Below are positions 10,119-24,898 of a DNA stretch of 64,000 bases, in pieces. Within the stretch, counting starts at the first letter, position 1; every line of letters begins with the position of its first letter. Both the position numbers and the translations under genes were made by a program. Below the pieces are notes generated by a model. The model ran no database searches. It had not been told where the DNA came from and saw nothing but the letters and a program-made list of their open reading frames with translations. The stretch spans positions 1 through 64,000 of the forward strand of contig NZ_JAMBOQ010000006.1 in the NCBI RefSeq assembly GCF_023715685.1, in the 5' to 3' direction. The stretch comes from Priestia aryabhattai. Its GTDB lineage: Bacteria > Bacillota > Bacilli > Bacillales > Bacillaceae_H.

Positions 10119-10693
10119 TAAATATTGCAGTGTTTGCTTCTGGAAACGGCAGTAACTTTCAATCCATCTACGAAGCAACTCAGTCAGGTCGATTAAAAGC
10201 AAATATTGCGTTTGTTGTTTGTAATAAACCGGATGCATACGTAATTGAACGAGCAAAAGCATGTGGAATACCATGCTTTGTTTGTTCTCCTAAAAACTAT
10301 GAAAATAAAGAAGCGTATGAAGCAGCAATTCTTGCAGAGCTTACATCAGCTAAAGTAGAATTTCTTGTTTTAGCAGGATATATGCGATTAGTTGGTTCGA
10401 CGTTGCTTAAGCCATACAAAAATCGTATTGTTAATATTCATCCGTCGCTTTTACCTGCATTTCCTGGTATTGATGCTATTGGTCAAGCTTTTGATGCAGG
10501 AGTAAAAGTGATTGGAATTACCGTGCATTTTGTAGATGAAGGAATGGATACAGGACCAATTATTGATCAGCAGGCTATTCGCATTGAAAAAGGCGATACA
10601 AGAGAAACAGTTGAGGCCCGTATTCATGAAATTGAGCATCAATTTTACCCCGCGGTACTGAATGAATTATTTGAACAAGCCGCAGTTAAATAA
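10115..10693 (+). CDS. purN: Phosphoribosylglycinamide formyltransferase PurN
   Basis: PurN transfers the formyl group of 10-formyl-THF to GAR, giving FGAR. The protein has 192 residues, the usual size. The N-terminal ASGNGSNFQ binds phosphate. The catalytic triad region is recognisable: Asn and His in [13 protein letters not shown] and Asp in [13 protein letters not shown]. It is translationally coupled to purM. The 103-nt gap that follows, longer than other gaps in the operon, contains a promoter-like sequence in front of purH. Confidence 0.97.
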   Translation: MINIAVFASGNGSNFQSIYEATQSGRLKANIAFVVCNKPDAYVIERAKACGIPCFVCSPKNYENKEAYEAAILAELTSAKVEFLVLAGYMRLVGSTLLKPYKNRIVNIHPSLLPAFPGIDAIGQAFDAGVKVIGITVHFVDEGMDTGPIIDQQAIRIEKGDTRETVEARIHEIEHQFYPAVLNELFEQAAVK

Positions 10694-10706
10694 ATAGGAT
10701 GTAACC

Positions 10707-10735
10707 TTGTCAAAAAAGTTTCAACCCTTTACTAT
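10707..10735 (+). promoter_or_regulatory. Putative internal promoter upstream of purH
   Basis: TTGTCA (10707-10712) and TACTAT (10730-10735) have exactly 17 nt between them, in the purN-purH gap. No PurR box or riboswitch is visible between it and purH, so transcription from it would escape the main purine control. This is a prediction only. Confidence 0.45.
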
Positions 10736-10796
10736 GGTAGAGTAGTAGTGAAAGAAAGATTTTAAATGAGAGATCGGATCAGGAGGAGTTTACAAA

Positions 10797-13623
<2,827 letters not shown>

Positions 13624-13624
13624 A

Positions 13625-13650
13625 AAAGGAGAGCTCCGGCTCTCCTTTTT
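13625..13650 (+). terminator. Terminator of the pur operon
   Basis: AAGGAGAGC and GCTCTCCTT pair around a 4-nt loop (TCCG), followed by TTTT. It can also serve the convergent gene on the minus strand. Confidence 0.88.
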
Positions 13651-13653
13651 ACC

Positions 13654-13911
13654 TTATGAAGGATTATATGTTTCTTCATTTCCATTTGGATGGTGTTCAT
13701 GTTCATCGTGTTTTTGACATGAATCATATGAGTACGTAAGGGGGCAAAAACGCGTGATGCCTTCTGCAACTTTTAAAGCTCCCATTAACCCTAAGAAGAT
13801 GTATGAATTTTTGTACGGTCTACGAGATAAACGAGATGTGGTCCAAGAAAGAAGGGTAAAGCCTAGTGTAAGTCGAATTAATGCGTTAACAATGCCGATA
13901 TTCGGTTTCAT
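13654..13911 (-). CDS. DUF2892 (YgaP-type) small membrane protein
   Basis: A short protein of 85 residues. The N-terminal MKPNIGIVNALIRLTLG is the hallmark of the DUF2892 family, which is found alone or fused to rhodanese domains. One hydrophobic segment runs from about residue 8 to 22, and a second weaker one (YIFLGLMGALKVAEGI) from about 38 to 53. The C-terminus is hydrophilic and His-rich (KHDEHEHHPNGN), which might bind metal. The start ATG 13911 is preceded by AAGGTGAT. It sits alone between purD and yerA on the opposite strand. Function unknown. Confidence 0.75.
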   Translation of the reverse strand: MKPNIGIVNALIRLTLGFTLLSWTTSRLSRRPYKNSYIFLGLMGALKVAEGITRFCPLTYSYDSCQKHDEHEHHPNGNEETYNPS

Positions 13912-14013
13912 GTTTTATCACCTTTATTCATAAAATTAATAACAGTTTCTGAATGCGTTTACATCACGGATGTGTTACGATAAAAATACATAGTAAATTA
14001 GGGGGAATTTAGC

Positions 14014-15762
14014 ATGCCGGAACAAAGATACCGCTGGAAGAGCAAACATATTAGACAGCAGCTTTTAGTATTAAACGGTCAAAAAGCACCAACTATTGTC
14101 TTAAAAGATGCAACATATTTGAACGCTCGAATGAAGCAGTGGAAAAAAGCACATATTTGGGTTTACCAAGATCGTATTGTATACGTTGGCGCAGAGATGC
14201 CTAAGCACACAGACGCTTCTACAGAGATTATAGACTGCCGTGAGAAATATGTGGTTCCTGGGTATATTGAGCCGCATGTTCACCCATTTCAGTTATATAA
14301 TCCCCAGACTTTTTCCCAATATGCAGCCAAGCATGGAACAACGACTTTATTTAATGATAATTTAATTCTCGCTTTACAGCTTGAACAAAAAACGGCATTT
14401 TCATTGATTGAAGAAATGAAAACGTTACCACAGTCGCTGTATTGGTGGTGCAGATTTGATTCCCAGACGGAAATTGATGAAGAGGCTGATATCTTCTCGC
14501 ATACGAACATTACTTCTTGGCTACAAAATGAAGCTGTCTTACAAGGAGGCGAACTGACAAGTTGGCCGAAGCTTTTAGACGGAGATGATTTAATGCTTCA
14601 CTGGGTTCAAGAGACAAAACGGATGAGGAAGCATATTGAAGGACATTTTCCAGGGGCGTCAGCATTTACCTTGGCAAAAATGAAATTGCTCGGGGCAGAC
14701 AGCGATCATGAGTCTATGACAGGGGAAGATGTTGTTGCTCGGTTAACGCAAGGGTATGACGTCGCTTTGCGCCACTCTTCGATTCGGCCAGATTTGCCAA
14801 AATTGCTGCAGGAGTTAAAAGAGCTGCAGGTAGATTATTTTGACCATATTACGATGAATACAGACGGCTCTCCGCCTTCGTTTTACCAAAATGGGGTGTC
14901 AGATATGTTAATTACATTAGCTATTTCAGAAGGGGTTCCCGTGTTAGATGCTTATAATATGGTGTCTGTAAATATTGCTCGCTATTATAATATGGAACAT
15001 TTGCACGGGCATGTAGCAACGGGATGTGTGGCTAATATTAATATTTTAGAAGATCCGATGCAGCCTACCCCGATATCTGTGTTAGCAAAAGGAAAGTGGA
15101 TGAAAAAAGAAGGTAAAGAACAAGCGGTAGCCTCAGTAGAATTTCCGTGGGAAAAGTTTGGTTTTTCACCGTTAAAGTTAGACTTTGATTTAACGATGGA
15201 CGATTTTCAATTCTCAATGCCAGTAGGCGTAAAAATGAAAAATGCCGTTATTATGGAGCCGTATTCAATTCACTTAAATGTGAGCGGAGATGTATTAGCT
15301 TCTGACCATGATGAAAGCTTCTTAGTGCTGGTGGACCGAGAAGGCAAATGGCGGATCAATACGCTTTTAAAAGGATTTGCCACAAATGTATCGGGACTGG
15401 CGAGTTCGTTTTCAAATACAGGTGATTTTATTTTAATTGGAAAATCGAAAAAAGATATGATGTGTGCATTTAAACGTATGAAAGAAATTGGAGGCGGTAT
15501 TGTCATTACAGAAGATGAGAAAGTAGTATATGAACTGGATCTTCCGTTAAAAGGAGTCATGTCGAATCTGCCGATGGAGGAGTTAAGTAAACGGGAGGTG
15601 GAACTCAAGAAAGTGTTAGGTGAACGAGGATACAAACACGATGATCCTGTCTATTCACTGCTGTTCTTTTCGTCTACACATTTGCCTTATATTCGTATCA
15701 CGCCAGTAGGAATTTATGATGTTATGAATAAAAAAGTACTTTTTCCGTCTATAATGCGTTAA
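14014..15762 (+). CDS. yerA: Adenine deaminase-like amidohydrolase YerA
   Basis: Member of the metal-dependent amidohydrolase superfamily, resembling adenine deaminases (adenine to hypoxanthine) and orthologous by position to Bacillus subtilis yerA. The 582-residue product has an N-terminal beta domain (residues about 25-70), the metal-binding HxH motif in IEPHVHPF, GTTTLFND, and a C-terminal adenine-deaminase-like domain. The stretch MNTDGSPPSFYQNG probably holds the catalytic Asp. Whether adenine is the true substrate cannot be decided from sequence; YerA-type proteins are divergent from AdeC. Start ATG 14014 after TAGGGGGAA. It has no visible PurR box. Its place right after the pur operon suggests a purine salvage role. 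Confidence 0.82.
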   Translation: MPEQRYRWKSKHIRQQLLVLNGQKAPTIVLKDATYLNARMKQWKKAHIWVYQDRIVYVGAEMPKHTDASTEIIDCREKYVVPGYIEPHVHPFQLYNPQTFSQYAAKHGTTTLFNDNLILALQLEQKTAFSLIEEMKTLPQSLYWWCRFDSQTEIDEEADIFSHTNITSWLQNEAVLQGGELTSWPKLLDGDDLMLHWVQETKRMRKHIEGHFPGASAFTLAKMKLLGADSDHESMTGEDVVARLTQGYDVALRHSSIRPDLPKLLQELKELQVDYFDHITMNTDGSPPSFYQNGVSDMLITLAISEGVPVLDAYNMVSVNIARYYNMEHLHGHVATGCVANINILEDPMQPTPISVLAKGKWMKKEGKEQAVASVEFPWEKFGFSPLKLDFDLTMDDFQFSMPVGVKMKNAVIMEPYSIHLNVSGDVLASDHDESFLVLVDREGKWRINTLLKGFATNVSGLASSFSNTGDFILIGKSKKDMMCAFKRMKEIGGGIVITEDEKVVYELDLPLKGVMSNLPMEELSKREVELKKVLGERGYKHDDPVYSLLFFSSTHLPYIRITPVGIYDVMNKKVLFPSIMR

Positions 15763-15909
15763 AATATAAAAGTATCAAAGGAATTTGAAATTTGTATGAA
15801 ATTGGCTGTCTTCATACAGAATGAATGTATGTGCAAATAAATATAGAAACTGTATTTTATAGATAGAAACAACCAGTAAAGAAAGCCAATGATAAAGGAG
15901 TTCGATACG

Positions 15910-16215
15910 ATGCAAATCAACAAACTACGAGGAAAAGAATTAGATCAGCTATTTCAAGCGATTTTATCATTAGAAAACATTGAAGAATGCTATCAATTTT
16001 TTGATGACCTATGTACAGTTAATGAAATTCAATCATTAGCACAGCGCTTAGAAGTAGCAAGAATGCTAAGAGAAGGCAACACGTATCATAAAATTGAGAC
16101 GGAAACTGGAGCAAGCACAGCCACTATTTCCCGTGTTAAACGCTGCTTGAATTATGGAAGCGATGCGTATCAAATGGTGTTAGAACGCCTTCAAGAAGAT
16201 TCAAACCAAAAATAA
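15910..16215 (+). CDS. yerC: TrpR-like DNA-binding protein YerC/YecD
   Basis: A 101-residue protein of the TrpR superfamily. The helix-turn-helix is in the C-terminal half: GNTYHKIETETGASTATISRV is followed by KRCLNYG. Its regulon is not established. The start ATG 15910 is selected because AAAGGAG precedes it by 9 nt; an in-frame ATG at 15889 would place that Shine-Dalgarno sequence within the gene. It follows yerA by 147 nt and ends at a strong bidirectional terminator shared with glyQS. Confidence 0.9.
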   Translation: MQINKLRGKELDQLFQAILSLENIEECYQFFDDLCTVNEIQSLAQRLEVARMLREGNTYHKIETETGASTATISRVKRCLNYGSDAYQMVLERLQEDSNQK

Positions 16216-16250
16216 AGCGTATGGCTGAAGCAGCCATACGCTTATTTTTT
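16211..16250. terminator. Bidirectional terminator between yerC and glyQS
   Basis: A perfect 12-bp stem AAGCGTATGGCT / AGCCATACGCTT with a 5-nt loop, followed by a T-rich run on the plus strand and preceded by A-rich sequence that gives a T-rich tail for the minus strand. Confidence 0.9.
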
Positions 16251-16253
16251 TAA

Positions 16254-17636
16254 TTAAAATTGAGTTGCTTCTTCAATGATATTTTTAAGGTCGCTAATCG
16301 CTACACGTTTTTGTTCCATTGTGTCGCGGTTACGGATTGTTACTTGATTGTCTTCTAGTGAATCAAAGTCGAATGTAATACAGAACGGCGTACCAATTTC
16401 ATCATGGCGACGATAACGTTTACCGATTGAACCAGCATCATCATAGTCAATCATAAAGTATTTTGCTAAATCTTCAAAGACAGCGCGAGCTTCGTTAGAA
16501 AGCTTTTTAGAAAGTGGTAATACAGCAGCTTTAAATGGTGCTAAAGCAGGGTGAAGCTGCATAACTGTACGAGAAGAGCCATCTTCTAACGTTTCTTCTT
16601 CATACGCATCAATCATATAAGCTAATGTTACACGGTCAGCACCTAAAGAAGGCTCGATGCAGTAAGGTACATAGCGTTCGTTTGTTTCTTGATCAACATA
16701 TTGGAAGTCTTCTCCAGAGTGTTCCATATGCTGCTTTAAGTCGTAGTCTGTACGAGAAGCTACGCCCCATAGTTCGCCCCAGCCGAATGGGAACTTGTAT
16801 TCAAAGTCTGTTGTTGCATTACTGTAGTGAGAAAGTTCATCATCATCATGGTCGCGAAGACGAACGTTTTCTTCTTTCATACCAAGAGAAAGAAGCCATT
16901 TGTTACATGTTTCTTTCCAGTAGTTAAACCACTCTAATTCAGTACCAGGTTTACAGAAGAATTCAAGTTCCATTTGTTCAAATTCACGCGTACGGAATGT
17001 GAAGTTACCAGGCGTAATTTCGTTACGGAAGCTTTTACCCACTTGGCCGATACCGAATGGCAGCTTTTTACGCATTGAGCGCTGAACGTTTTTGAAGTTT
17101 ACGAAAATACCTTGAGCTGTTTCAGGACGAAGGTAAATTTCATTTGTTGATGTTTCTGTTACACCTTGGTGAGTTTTGAACATTAAGTTAAATTGACGAA
17201 TTTCAGTGAAGTTAGCTGAACCACACTCAGGACATGTAATTTCGTGTTCTTTAATTAAGTCAGCCATCGCATCAAATGAAAGGCCGTCTACGATCATTTC
17301 AATGCCTTTTTCTTGAAGTTTTTCTTCAATCAACTTATCGGCACGGTGACGAGCTTTACAATCCTTACAGTCGATCATTGGGTCATTAAAGTTTCCTAAG
17401 TGACCAGAAGCTTCCCATGTTTTTGGATTCATTAAAATCGCAGCGTCTAAGCCAACGTTGTATGGAGATTCTTGAATAAATTTTTTCCACCATGCTTTTT
17501 TAATATTGTTTTTTAATTCTACGCCAAGCGGGCCGTAATCCCATGTATTTGCAAGACCGCCGTAAATTTCAGAACCTTGAAATACAAAACCGCGATGTTT
17601 AGCGTGAGATACGATTTGATCCATTGTTTTTGACAT
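16254..17636 (-). CDS. glyQS: Glycyl-tRNA synthetase, single-chain type
   Basis: Class II aminoacyl-tRNA synthetase that charges tRNA-Gly. It is the 460-residue homodimeric type found in many Firmicutes, archaea and eukaryotes, not the two-subunit GlyQ/GlyS enzyme. Visible features are [23 protein letters not shown] at the N-terminus, a Cys pair region (DCKACK-like CKDCKARH and TCPECGS) that may bind zinc, motif 2 around [12 protein letters not shown] and [10 protein letters not shown], and the C-terminal anticodon-binding domain. I start at ATG 17636, preceded by AGGAGGAATTAGA; upstream in-frame codons lie inside the T-box leader and are not translated. Expression should depend on uncharged tRNA-Gly. 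Confidence 0.96.
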   Translation of the reverse strand: MSKTMDQIVSHAKHRGFVFQGSEIYGGLANTWDYGPLGVELKNNIKKAWWKKFIQESPYNVGLDAAILMNPKTWEASGHLGNFNDPMIDCKDCKARHRADKLIEEKLQEKGIEMIVDGLSFDAMADLIKEHEITCPECGSANFTEIRQFNLMFKTHQGVTETSTNEIYLRPETAQGIFVNFKNVQRSMRKKLPFGIGQVGKSFRNEITPGNFTFRTREFEQMELEFFCKPGTELEWFNYWKETCNKWLLSLGMKEENVRLRDHDDDELSHYSNATTDFEYKFPFGWGELWGVASRTDYDLKQHMEHSGEDFQYVDQETNERYVPYCIEPSLGADRVTLAYMIDAYEEETLEDGSSRTVMQLHPALAPFKAAVLPLSKKLSNEARAVFEDLAKYFMIDYDDAGSIGKRYRRHDEIGTPFCITFDFDSLEDNQVTIRNRDTMEQKRVAISDLKNIIEEATQF

Positions 17637-17689
17637 TCTAATTCCTCCTGTAAATGGTAGTGATTCAAGCGAAACAAAAAGAGCGGGTA

Positions 17690-17905
17690 CAAAAAAACTC
17701 TCGTCCCTGGGCATATCAACAATATGCCCAGGGACGAGAGTTTTTCCCGCGGTTCCACCCTGGTTGATACAAAATGTATCCACCTTCGTCTGTATATACT
17801 CCAGATTGCCTTTTCCTTAAATCATTCTCTAGGCTCCCACCGTCCCTAGTTCGCTTTGTGAAGAGGATTTAAGTACTATTGATCCTTCAGCGTATATCAT
17901 ATAAA
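17690..17905 (-). ncRNA. T-box riboswitch of glyQS
   Basis: The minus strand has the invariant T-box sequence AGGGTGGAACCGCGGG (plus 17746-17761), followed by a strong terminator (plus 17697-17741) with an almost 20-bp stem and a seven-T tail. Upstream is a stem I region with AGAGAATGA-type and AGGGACGG segments. A GGC triplet at plus 17808-17810 is the plausible glycine specifier codon, in line with the downstream gene. Uncharged tRNA-Gly would stabilise the antiterminator. The specifier assignment is inference. Confidence 0.93.
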
Positions 17906-17918
17906 TTTTAGTAGCTAT

Positions 17919-17947
17919 ATATTAGCATATCCTATGCAGAGAAACAA
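17919..17947 (-). promoter_or_regulatory. Sigma-A promoter of glyQS
   Basis: On the minus strand TTGTTT (plus 17942-17947) and TAATAT (plus 17919-17924) are separated by 17 nt, just upstream of the T-box leader. Confidence 0.6.
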
Positions 17948-18085
17948 TAACCTTGTGCAAAATGGGCTTTATTTGTGATGTTTTTTCCGGAATTCAAGGA
18001 TAAAATAGTATCTTTCGTACATATTTTTTGAAAACAAAAAACGTAATGAAAAGTTGGGTTTTCCTTTCATTTCACCCTCTTAGTT

Positions 18086-18095
18086 TTGTTATAAT
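18086..18095 (+). promoter_or_regulatory. Extended -10 promoter of the pcrB operon
   Basis: TGTTATAAT (18087-18095) is a perfect -10 hexamer with the TGn extension; no good -35 hexamer is seen. It lies about 50 nt before the pcrB start. Confidence 0.6.
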
Positions 18096-18147
18096 GAACA
18101 AATGGACGAGCGCGAACTTTTAAGTGTAAAGAAATGGAGGAACACGT

Positions 18148-18846
18148 ATGTATGATATTAAAGAGTGGAGACATGTCTTTAAATTAGATCCCAATAAAGA
18201 GATTTCAGATGCAGATTTAGAAAAAATTTGCGAGTCAGGCACGGATGCGGTTCTTGTAGGAGGGTCTGACGGAGTGACTCTAGACAATGTGCTGCAGCTG
18301 TTAATGCGTATTCGCCGCTACACCGTGCCATGTGCGCTAGAAGTATCAACAATTGACTCTGTAACACCTGGTTTTGATTCTTACTTTATTCCTACTGTTT
18401 TAAACAGCAAAGACCCAAAATGGATTGTTGATTTACATCATGCGGCGATGAAGGAATACGGAGAGATCATGGACTGGGATGAAATTTTTGTAGAAGGATA
18501 CTGCGTCCTTAACCCGGAAGCAAAAGTAGCTGCGCTAACGGAAGCGAAAACTGATTTGAACGCAGAAGACGTTGTAGCGTATGCTCGTATGGCTGAACGC
18601 ATGTTTCATTTGCCCGTTTTCTATCTAGAATACAGCGGAACGTATGGAGATCCTGCATTAGTGACAGAAGTGAAAAATTCGCTAAATGAGACGAAGTTAT
18701 TTTACGGCGGGGGTATTGTGACAAAAGAGCAAGCGAGTGAGATGGGAGAGCTAGCGGATACGGTTATCGTAGGAAATGTTATTTATACGAATTTATCTGA
18801 AGCGTTAAAAACTGTACAAGCGGTAAAAAAGAATATTGCACAGTGA
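18148..18846 (+). CDS. pcrB: Heptaprenylglyceryl phosphate synthase PcrB
   Basis: PcrB couples heptaprenyl diphosphate to sn-glycerol-1-phosphate, making an archaeal-type ether lipid in Bacillus. The 232-residue TIM-barrel protein belongs to the GGGP synthase family. VLVGGSDGV near the N-terminus and the phosphate-binding [12 protein letters not shown] and TVIVGNVIY near the C-terminus are typical. EYSGTYGDP is the glycerol phosphate region. The start is ATG 18148 after TGGAGGAAC. It heads an operon with pcrA, ligA and camS, the order conserved in Bacillus. Confidence 0.95.
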   Translation: MYDIKEWRHVFKLDPNKEISDADLEKICESGTDAVLVGGSDGVTLDNVLQLLMRIRRYTVPCALEVSTIDSVTPGFDSYFIPTVLNSKDPKWIVDLHHAAMKEYGEIMDWDEIFVEGYCVLNPEAKVAALTEAKTDLNAEDVVAYARMAERMFHLPVFYLEYSGTYGDPALVTEVKNSLNETKLFYGGGIVTKEQASEMGELADTVIVGNVIYTNLSEALKTVQAVKKNIAQ

Positions 18847-18898
18847 AAAATAAATGAAGTAGAATAGAGAATATATGTTCGATATAGGCGGTGAAAAC

Positions 18899-21124
18899 GT
18901 GAATTTTTTAAGTGAAAAATTATTAACAGGACTAAACCCTCAGCAGCAAGAGGCAGTTAAAACAACAGACGGACCATTATTACTTATGGCCGGTGCAGGA
19001 AGTGGAAAAACACGTGTATTAACGCACCGAATTGCGTTTTTAATGGCGGAAAAAGAAGTTGCGCCTTGGAGTATTTTGGCGATTACCTTTACAAACAAAG
19101 CAGCTCGTGAGATGAGAGAGCGTGTGGCAAGTATCGTTGGTGGAGTAGCGGAAGATATTTGGATTTCAACGTTCCACTCGATGTGCGTGCGTATTTTAAG
19201 AAGAGACATTGATCGTATTGGCTTTAATCGTAACTTTACGATTTTAGATTCAACGGATCAGCTGTCCGTTATTAAAAACATTTTAAAAGATCAAAACATC
19301 GATCCAAAAAAATTCGATCCGCGCTCGTTATTAGGAAGCATTAGTTCAGCTAAAAATGAACTGAAAGTAGCAGAAGAATTTGATAAAACAGCAGCGGGAC
19401 CATATGAAGAAGTTGTAAGTAAAGTCTACAAAGAGTATGAAAAACGTTTAAAGAAAAACCAAGCGCTCGATTTTGATGATTTGATTATGACAACGATTCA
19501 GTTATTTAAACGAGTTCCTGAAGTGTTAACTTACTATCAGCGCAAGTTTCAATATATTCATGTGGATGAGTATCAAGATACAAACCATGCACAATATATG
19601 CTGGTTCGCTTGCTAGCTGCACGGTTTGAAAATGTGTGCGTAGTAGGGGATTCAGATCAGTCTATTTACCGCTGGCGCGGGGCTGATATTACAAATATCT
19701 TGTCATTTGAAAAAGATTACCCAAAAGCCAAAACCATTTTGCTTGAACAAAATTATCGTTCAACGAAAACTATTTTGGCTGCGGCAAACGGCGTCATTGC
19801 AAACAATATGAATCGTAAAGTGAAAAACTTATGGACAGAAAACGATGAAGGCCAGAAGATTTATCATTATCAAGCAATGAGTGAGCATGATGAGGCACAG
19901 TTTGTAGCAAGTAAAATTAAAGAAGCAGTAGACAGCGGAAAACGTAAATACAGCGATTTTGCCATTTTGTATCGTACAAATGCACAGTCTCGTGTGATGG
20001 AGGAAGTGCTGTTAAAATCCAATATTAATTATGCAATTGTCGGCGGCATTAAGTTCTACGACCGCAAAGAGATTAAAGATTTACTTGCGTACTTGCGCTT
20101 AATTGCCAACCAAGATGATGACATTAGCTTAGCTCGTATTGTGAACGTTCCAAAGCGCGGAGTTGGAGCTACTTCAGTCGATAAAGTGGCCAATTACGGA
20201 AACGTTCATGACATTTCTATTTTCAAAGCGCTGGATGAAGTAGAATTAATGGGGTTAACAGGCAAAGCAACAAAGGCTCTTCGTGATTTCCAATCGATGA
20301 TTTCGAACTTAGCTCAAATGCAAGACTATATGTCTGTAACAGAGCTTGTGGAACAGGTGTTAGAAAGAACAGGGTACCGTGAAGCGCTTAAAGTTGAAAA
20401 AACAATTGAAGCACAAAGCCGCTTAGAGAATATTGACGAGTTTTTATCTGTAACAAAAACGTTTGAAGAAGCAAGCGAAGATAAAAGCTTAGTAGCATTT
20501 TTAACCGATTTAGCGCTTGTTGCTGATATCGATAAGCTTGACGACGAGGAAGAAGAAGAGAACGAACAAGTAATTCTGATGACGCTTCACTCGGCAAAAG
20601 GTCTAGAGTTCCCGGTTGTTTTCCTAATGGGTATGGAAGAAGGCGTATTCCCTCATAGCCGATCATTATTCGAAGATAATGAAATGGAAGAAGAACGACG
20701 CTTAGCCTATGTAGGCATTACACGTGCTGAACAAGAATTGTATTTATTAAATGCTCAAATGCGTACACTATTTGGTAAAACAAACGTCAATCCAAAATCG
20801 CGCTTCATTGGAGAAATCCCAAGCGAGCTTGTGGAATCTTTAAATGAAACAATGCGCAAACCTGCTGCTGGTCGTTCAGGGGCTTCATCTTCGCCGTTTG
20901 CAGCGCGCCGACAAGCGGCCGTGGCAAAAACGAAGCTTGTGTCAACAGGCAGTGAATCAATTGGGTGGAGCGTTGGAGATAAGGCCGAGCATAAAAAATG
21001 GGGAATTGGTACAGTTGTAAGTGTAAAAGGAGAAGGAGACTCAAAAGAATTAGACATTGCTTTTCCTAGTCCTATAGGTGTAAAAAGACTGCTTGCTAAA
21101 TTTGCCCCGGTTACGAAAGTGTAA
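18899..21124 (+). CDS. pcrA: ATP-dependent DNA helicase PcrA
   Basis: Superfamily 1A 3'-5' helicase of the UvrD/Rep group, used in repair, plasmid rolling-circle replication and removal of RNA polymerase. The 741-residue protein shows the Q motif LNPQQQEAV, Walker A AGAGSGKT (residues 31-38), motif Ia AITFTNKAA, Walker B VDEYQDTN, motif [17 protein letters not shown], motif IV QNYRS, motif [10 protein letters not shown] and motif [15 protein letters not shown]. The C-terminal Tudor-like region (about 690-738) is [19 protein letters not shown] use GTG 18899, preceded by AGGCGGTG, which gives the usual start of the family; the ATG at 18875 has no ribosome binding site. Confidence 0.97.
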   Translation: MNFLSEKLLTGLNPQQQEAVKTTDGPLLLMAGAGSGKTRVLTHRIAFLMAEKEVAPWSILAITFTNKAAREMRERVASIVGGVAEDIWISTFHSMCVRILRRDIDRIGFNRNFTILDSTDQLSVIKNILKDQNIDPKKFDPRSLLGSISSAKNELKVAEEFDKTAAGPYEEVVSKVYKEYEKRLKKNQALDFDDLIMTTIQLFKRVPEVLTYYQRKFQYIHVDEYQDTNHAQYMLVRLLAARFENVCVVGDSDQSIYRWRGADITNILSFEKDYPKAKTILLEQNYRSTKTILAAANGVIANNMNRKVKNLWTENDEGQKIYHYQAMSEHDEAQFVASKIKEAVDSGKRKYSDFAILYRTNAQSRVMEEVLLKSNINYAIVGGIKFYDRKEIKDLLAYLRLIANQDDDISLARIVNVPKRGVGATSVDKVANYGNVHDISIFKALDEVELMGLTGKATKALRDFQSMISNLAQMQDYMSVTELVEQVLERTGYREALKVEKTIEAQSRLENIDEFLSVTKTFEEASEDKSLVAFLTDLALVADIDKLDDEEEEENEQVILMTLHSAKGLEFPVVFLMGMEEGVFPHSRSLFEDNEMEEERRLAYVGITRAEQELYLLNAQMRTLFGKTNVNPKSRFIGEIPSELVESLNETMRKPAAGRSGASSSPFAARRQAAVAKTKLVSTGSESIGWSVGDKAEHKKWGIGTVVSVKGEGDSKELDIAFPSPIGVKRLLAKFAPVTKV

Positions 21125-21141
21125 TCGTGAAAAGGAGCTAG

Positions 21142-23151
<2,010 letters not shown>

Positions 23152-23164
23152 GAGGTGTGTGTAG

Positions 23165-24358
23165 TTGAAAAAGATATTGTTACTTTCTCTTGCGGTCATG
23201 CTTGTAACTTCAGCGTGTGCACCGAACCTTTCGGACGATAAAGAGACTGTTCAACAAACCAACAACAAGAAAGAAAAAGCAGTTATTCCGAAGTATAGTA
23301 TTTCAGATGATTATTACCGAACGATTCTTCCATTTAAAGCGGGAGTAGCAAGGGGCTTAGTGGCAGCTAACTTAAACAACCGCTTGGATGCACAAGAATT
23401 CGAAACAGGCTTAATGCGCTTGTCGACAGATAGCTATTCTCCGAAAAAATATGTGTATCAAGAAGGTCAGTATCTTGATAAAGATACCATTCGCTCATGG
23501 TTAAGCCGTAAGCTGAGTGATAAACAGTTCAAAGATCTTCAAAGCAAAGCAAAAGATGATACGGCGAAAAAGAAGATTAAAAACAACGGGTTAAACCCAA
23601 TTGATACAGAAAAAGGCGATTTGAAAACTCGTAACGAAACAAGTCCAATGTACTTAGCGAACATTACTGAACAAGACTACCTTATTCAAGACGGAGACGA
23701 CAAAGTCAAACTTGGAGGCGTCACAATTGGCTTAGCGATGAATTCTGTTCATTATTATACAGAAGAAAATGGTTATGCCCGTGAAGTGAAGCTTACAAAT
23801 AAACAGATTGAAGCCCAAGGAAAGCAAATGGCAGATGAGATTGTTAAGCGTATGCGCGACATCAAAGGCTTAGAAAATGTGCCAGTTCGAGTAGCGCTAT
23901 TCAAACAAAGTGCTAAGTCCTCTTTAACACCAGGTAATTTTATAGCTGTAGGAAATGCAGGTTCAAATGATACGGCCGTTGGCAGCTGGGATAATTTAGA
24001 CGAGCAATATTATTTATTCCCATCATCAGATGCAACGAAAGATCATCGAGATGATGCGATGAAATTTGATGAGTTTAAAGCACAAATCGAAGACTACTTC
24101 CCGAACTTTACAAGCGTAGTAGGGAAAGGGTATTACAAAGATGGACAGCTTCAAAAAATGACGATTGATATTCCCGTACAGTTTTACGGAAAAGGTGAAA
24201 TTGTAGGATTTACTCAGTACGTTGCTGGTTTAATGCTTGATCATTTCCCTTCATATATGGAAACGAGTATCTCTATTAACTCAGTAAGCGGACCGGAAGC
24301 TCTCATTGTTAGAAAAGCAGATGAAGACAAGCCGTTCGTTCATATTTACGAAGAGTAA
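23165..24358 (+). CDS. camS: CamS family sex pheromone-like lipoprotein (YerH)
   Basis: A surface lipoprotein of 397 residues. The signal peptide (KKILLLSLAVMLVTSAC) ends in the lipobox VTSAC with Cys at residue 18, so it should be lipidated and anchored outside the membrane. The family takes its name from the enterococcal/staphylococcal cAM373 pheromone precursor, but in Bacillus (YerH) no pheromone role is known. The start is TTG 23165 with AAGAGGTG upstream. It is the last gene of the pcrB-pcrA-ligA operon and is followed by a terminator. Confidence 0.9.
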   Translation: MKKILLLSLAVMLVTSACAPNLSDDKETVQQTNNKKEKAVIPKYSISDDYYRTILPFKAGVARGLVAANLNNRLDAQEFETGLMRLSTDSYSPKKYVYQEGQYLDKDTIRSWLSRKLSDKQFKDLQSKAKDDTAKKKIKNNGLNPIDTEKGDLKTRNETSPMYLANITEQDYLIQDGDDKVKLGGVTIGLAMNSVHYYTEENGYAREVKLTNKQIEAQGKQMADEIVKRMRDIKGLENVPVRVALFKQSAKSSLTPGNFIAVGNAGSNDTAVGSWDNLDEQYYLFPSSDATKDHRDDAMKFDEFKAQIEDYFPNFTSVVGKGYYKDGQLQKMTIDIPVQFYGKGEIVGFTQYVAGLMLDHFPSYMETSISINSVSGPEALIVRKADEDKPFVHIYEE

Positions 24359-24362
24359 GCAA

Positions 24363-24391
24363 AAGAGACGCTGCGTGAGCAGTGTCTTTTT
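24363..24391 (+). terminator. Terminator after camS
   Basis: Hairpin AGACGCTGC / GCAGTGTCT with a GTGA loop, followed by five T. Confidence 0.85.
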
Positions 24392-24412
24392 CTATTCCTA
24401 TGAAATTGCCTC

Positions 24413-24898
24413 TTATGAAGGAATGGCGTGAGGATTTTGTCTCGTAAACTTAGCGAGATAGTAAGTAGCGAACGCAAACGCATCTTGTTCGGTTGTCCGC
24501 TCTTCATACGGGCGCTTTTTATCCAGCTCAAATTCTTTCTGATAATAAGGGATATGATCTTGAATATAGTGACGCAGCTCGTGAAAAATAGTTTCAACAA
24601 GCGGGAGGTAGTTATCAAATTTAAAAATAAATATAATGCCAACTTCTCGCCAGTAGACGCCTGATGCAAACTGCAGGTATTCTGCTTCTTCTTCTCCAAG
24701 AGCGGAGACAATTTTATTGGCTTCACATGAATCACAAAAAATTATAGGAATATGAAAGGTTTTATTTAAACAAGCAAAAACATCTTTTTGCAAGGTGGGC
24801 AAATCCCACTTGAATTCTTCATCTAATACAAACCATCTTCCGCTTTGCTGGTACACTGGGCGCAGGTGGATGACTGACTGTATAAGTATTTTATTCAA
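24413..24898 (-). CDS. ImmA/IrrE-like zinc metallopeptidase domain protein
   Basis: A cytosolic protein of 161 residues with no signal peptide. The zinc-binding HExxH motif is at residues 106-110 (FHELRHYIQ), preceded by a beta strand (VGIIFIFKF). Downstream acidic residues (EQDAFAFATYYL) fit the ImmA/IrrE gluzincin-like pattern, where a Glu in the following helix is the third ligand. Such proteins often cut repressors or anti-repressors, but there is no adjacent repressor gene. Start TTG 24898, with GAGGTG 9 nt upstream. It stands alone between the camS and gatCAB operons. The peptidase activity is inferred, and the target unknown. Confidence 0.7.
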   Translation of the reverse strand: MNKILIQSVIHLRPVYQQSGRWFVLDEEFKWDLPTLQKDVFACLNKTFHIPIIFCDSCEANKIVSALGEEEAEYLQFASGVYWREVGIIFIFKFDNYLPLVETIFHELRHYIQDHIPYYQKEFELDKKRPYEERTTEQDAFAFATYYLAKFTRQNPHAIPS

